Part shown: piece after piece, positions 4,437-5,422 of the stretch
Position numbering within the stretch: position 1 is the first letter of the stretch
Layout: each line of letters starts with the position of its first letter
Source: Aquirhabdus sp.
GTDB lineage: Bacteria; Pseudomonadota; Gammaproteobacteria; Pseudomonadales; Moraxellaceae
Direction of reading: 5' to 3'
NCBI GenBank assembly: GCA_030151145.1
Contig: JASLEL010000275.1
Location: 1 to 5,422 of the forward strand
DNA: 5,422 nt
Translations under genes and position numbers: made by a program
Notes under the pieces: model-generated
Databases searched by the model: none
What the model was told of the DNA's origin: nothing
What the model saw: only the letters and a program-made list of their open reading frames with translations

Positions 4437-5422
4437 TCAGATCAGCTCAATCGCTACGGCAGTCGCTTCGCCGCCACCGATACACAGGGCTGCGATGCCT
4501 TTTTTACCGCCGGTACGCTTGAGCGCGTGGATCAGGGTCAGGATGATGCGCGAGCCAGTCGAGCCGACGGGATGGCCGAGGGCACAGGCACCGCCGTTGA
4601 TGTTGACTTTTTCGATATCCAGACTGTATTTGTCGACCGCAGCCATAGTGACCATGGCGAAGGCTTCGTTGATTTCCCACAGATCGACTTCGCTTGCAGT
4701 CCAGCCTGCCTTGTCCAGTACTTTCTGGATGGCACCGACTGGCGCGATGGTGAATTCGCTTGGATGCTGCGAGTTCGACGAGGTCGCAAGGATGCGTGTC
4801 AGTGGCTTGAGACCACGTGCTGCTGCGACGGATTCACGGGTCAGGACCAGTGCCGATGCGCCGTCGCTGATCGAGCTGGCGTTGGCGGCGGTGATGGTGC
4901 CGTCTTTGGCAAAGGCGGGCTTCAGGCCTGCGATCTTGTCCAGTTTGGCGTTCAGTGGTTGTTCGTCTTGTGCGACTTGGGTGTCGCCGCCACGGCCTTT
5001 GACGGTGACTGGGACGATTTCGTCATTGAAGTAGCCTTGCGCGATGGCGTTCTGGGCGCGCTTGAGCGAGCGGATCGCAAACTCGTCCATTTGCTCGCGG
5101 GTGTAGTTGAGCTTATTGGCCATGTCTTGGGCAAAGGAGCCCATCAGGCGGCCGGTTTCAGCGTCTTCCAGACCGTCAAAGAACATGTGATCTTTGATCT
5201 CGCCATGACCCATGCGATAGCCGGAGCGGGCTTTAGGTAGCAGGTACGGGGCATTGGTCATCGACTCCATACCGCCTGCGACCACGATGTCGGCGCTGTC
5301 GGCTTTGATCATGTCGGTGGCTTGCATCACGGCTTTCATGCCGGAGCCGCAGAGTTTATTGATGGTGACGGCACCGGTGTTGTCCGGCAGACCGGCCTGA
5401 CGCAGCGCCTGACGGGCTGGAC
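4437..5422 (-). CDS. Acetyl-CoA C-acetyltransferase (thiolase), 5' end outside the window
   Basis: Thiolase II condenses two acetyl-CoA to acetoacetyl-CoA or performs the reverse cleavage (AtoB/PhaA-like), in the cytoplasm. 327 codons are visible; with a family length near 390-395, roughly 65 N-terminal residues are missing. The frame stays open to the window edge, so the ATG at 5339 is an internal methionine: the nucleophile Cys in INKLCGSGMKAV is encoded at 5349-5351, upstream of it. Other signatures are the thiolase motif MESMTNAPYL, NEAFA (4656-4670), the catalytic His of GHPVGSTG (4572-4574) and the second catalytic Cys of CIGGGEA (4482-4484). All catalytic residues are intact. The MGSFAQDMA segment differs a little from the MGxTAEN form of typical PhaA/AtoB, so a somewhat broader acyl range is possible. 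It is the last gene of its transcript, closed by the terminator at 4386-4415. Pathway partners lie outside the window. Confidence 0.95.
   Translation of the reverse strand, partial: PARQALRQAGLPDNTGAVTINKLCGSGMKAVMQATDMIKADSADIVVAGGMESMTNAPYLLPKARSGYRMGHGEIKDHMFFDGLEDAETGRLMGSFAQDMANKLNYTREQMDEFAIRSLKRAQNAIAQGYFNDEIVPVTVKGRGGDTQVAQDEQPLNAKLDKIAGLKPAFAKDGTITAANASSISDGASALVLTRESVAAARGLKPLTRILATSSNSQHPSEFTIAPVGAIQKVLDKAGWTASEVDLWEINEAFAMVTMAAVDKYSLDIEKVNINGGACALGHPVGSTGSRIILTLIHALKRTGGKKGIAALCIGGGEATAVAIELI

Noticed and set aside
4495..5240. Two plus-strand open frames (179 and 237 codons) opposite the thiolase
   Set aside because: Both are shadows of a strongly conserved thiolase frame, with no upstream ribosome site or known domain.

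Overview
The window looks like ordinary chromosome from a moderately GC-rich proteobacterium. A gammaproteobacterium such as a member of the Pseudomonadales/Moraxellaceae is my guess, based only on gene content and protein style. Coding density is high, promoters look sigma70-like, and there are no tRNA or rRNA genes, CRISPR repeats, transposase fragments or phage genes. Nothing here amounts to a clearly new multi-gene system.

Layout. (1) 98-901, minus: a glutathione S-transferase family protein. (2) 1050-1700, plus: a TetR/AcrR regulator of the YHHGNLR/WHG type, divergent from the GST gene. Their 148-bp intergenic region holds a promoter on each strand and a strong 17-bp inverted repeat over the regulator's -10 box. 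(3) 1829-2656, plus: a classical short-chain dehydrogenase/reductase resembling the fatty acyl-CoA reductase (Acr1-like) branch, with its start moved to the ATG behind a good ribosome binding site. (4) 2657-3242: a 586-bp gap without a credible gene but with several dyad or direct-repeat structures. (5) 3243-3917, plus: a cytoplasmic DsbA/FrnE-like thioredoxin-fold protein with CGWC and a C-terminal CX4C. (6) 3880-4308, minus: an unrecognised 142-residue protein whose 3' end overlaps the DsbA-like gene tail to tail by 38 bp. (7) 4386-4415: a strong bidirectional intrinsic terminator. (8) 4437-5422, minus: an acetyl-CoA acetyltransferase (thiolase) whose 5' end lies outside the window.

How they may work together. 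The GST, TetR regulator and SDR plausibly form one locus for handling a lipophilic, aldehyde/ketone or electrophilic compound, with the regulator controlling itself and perhaps its neighbours; this is inference from arrangement and one operator-like palindrome. The FrnE-like protein suggests thiol or oxidative-stress chemistry but has its own upstream region. The thiolase belongs to a separate unit (fatty-acid, ketone-body or polyhydroxyalkanoate metabolism) closed off by the terminator.
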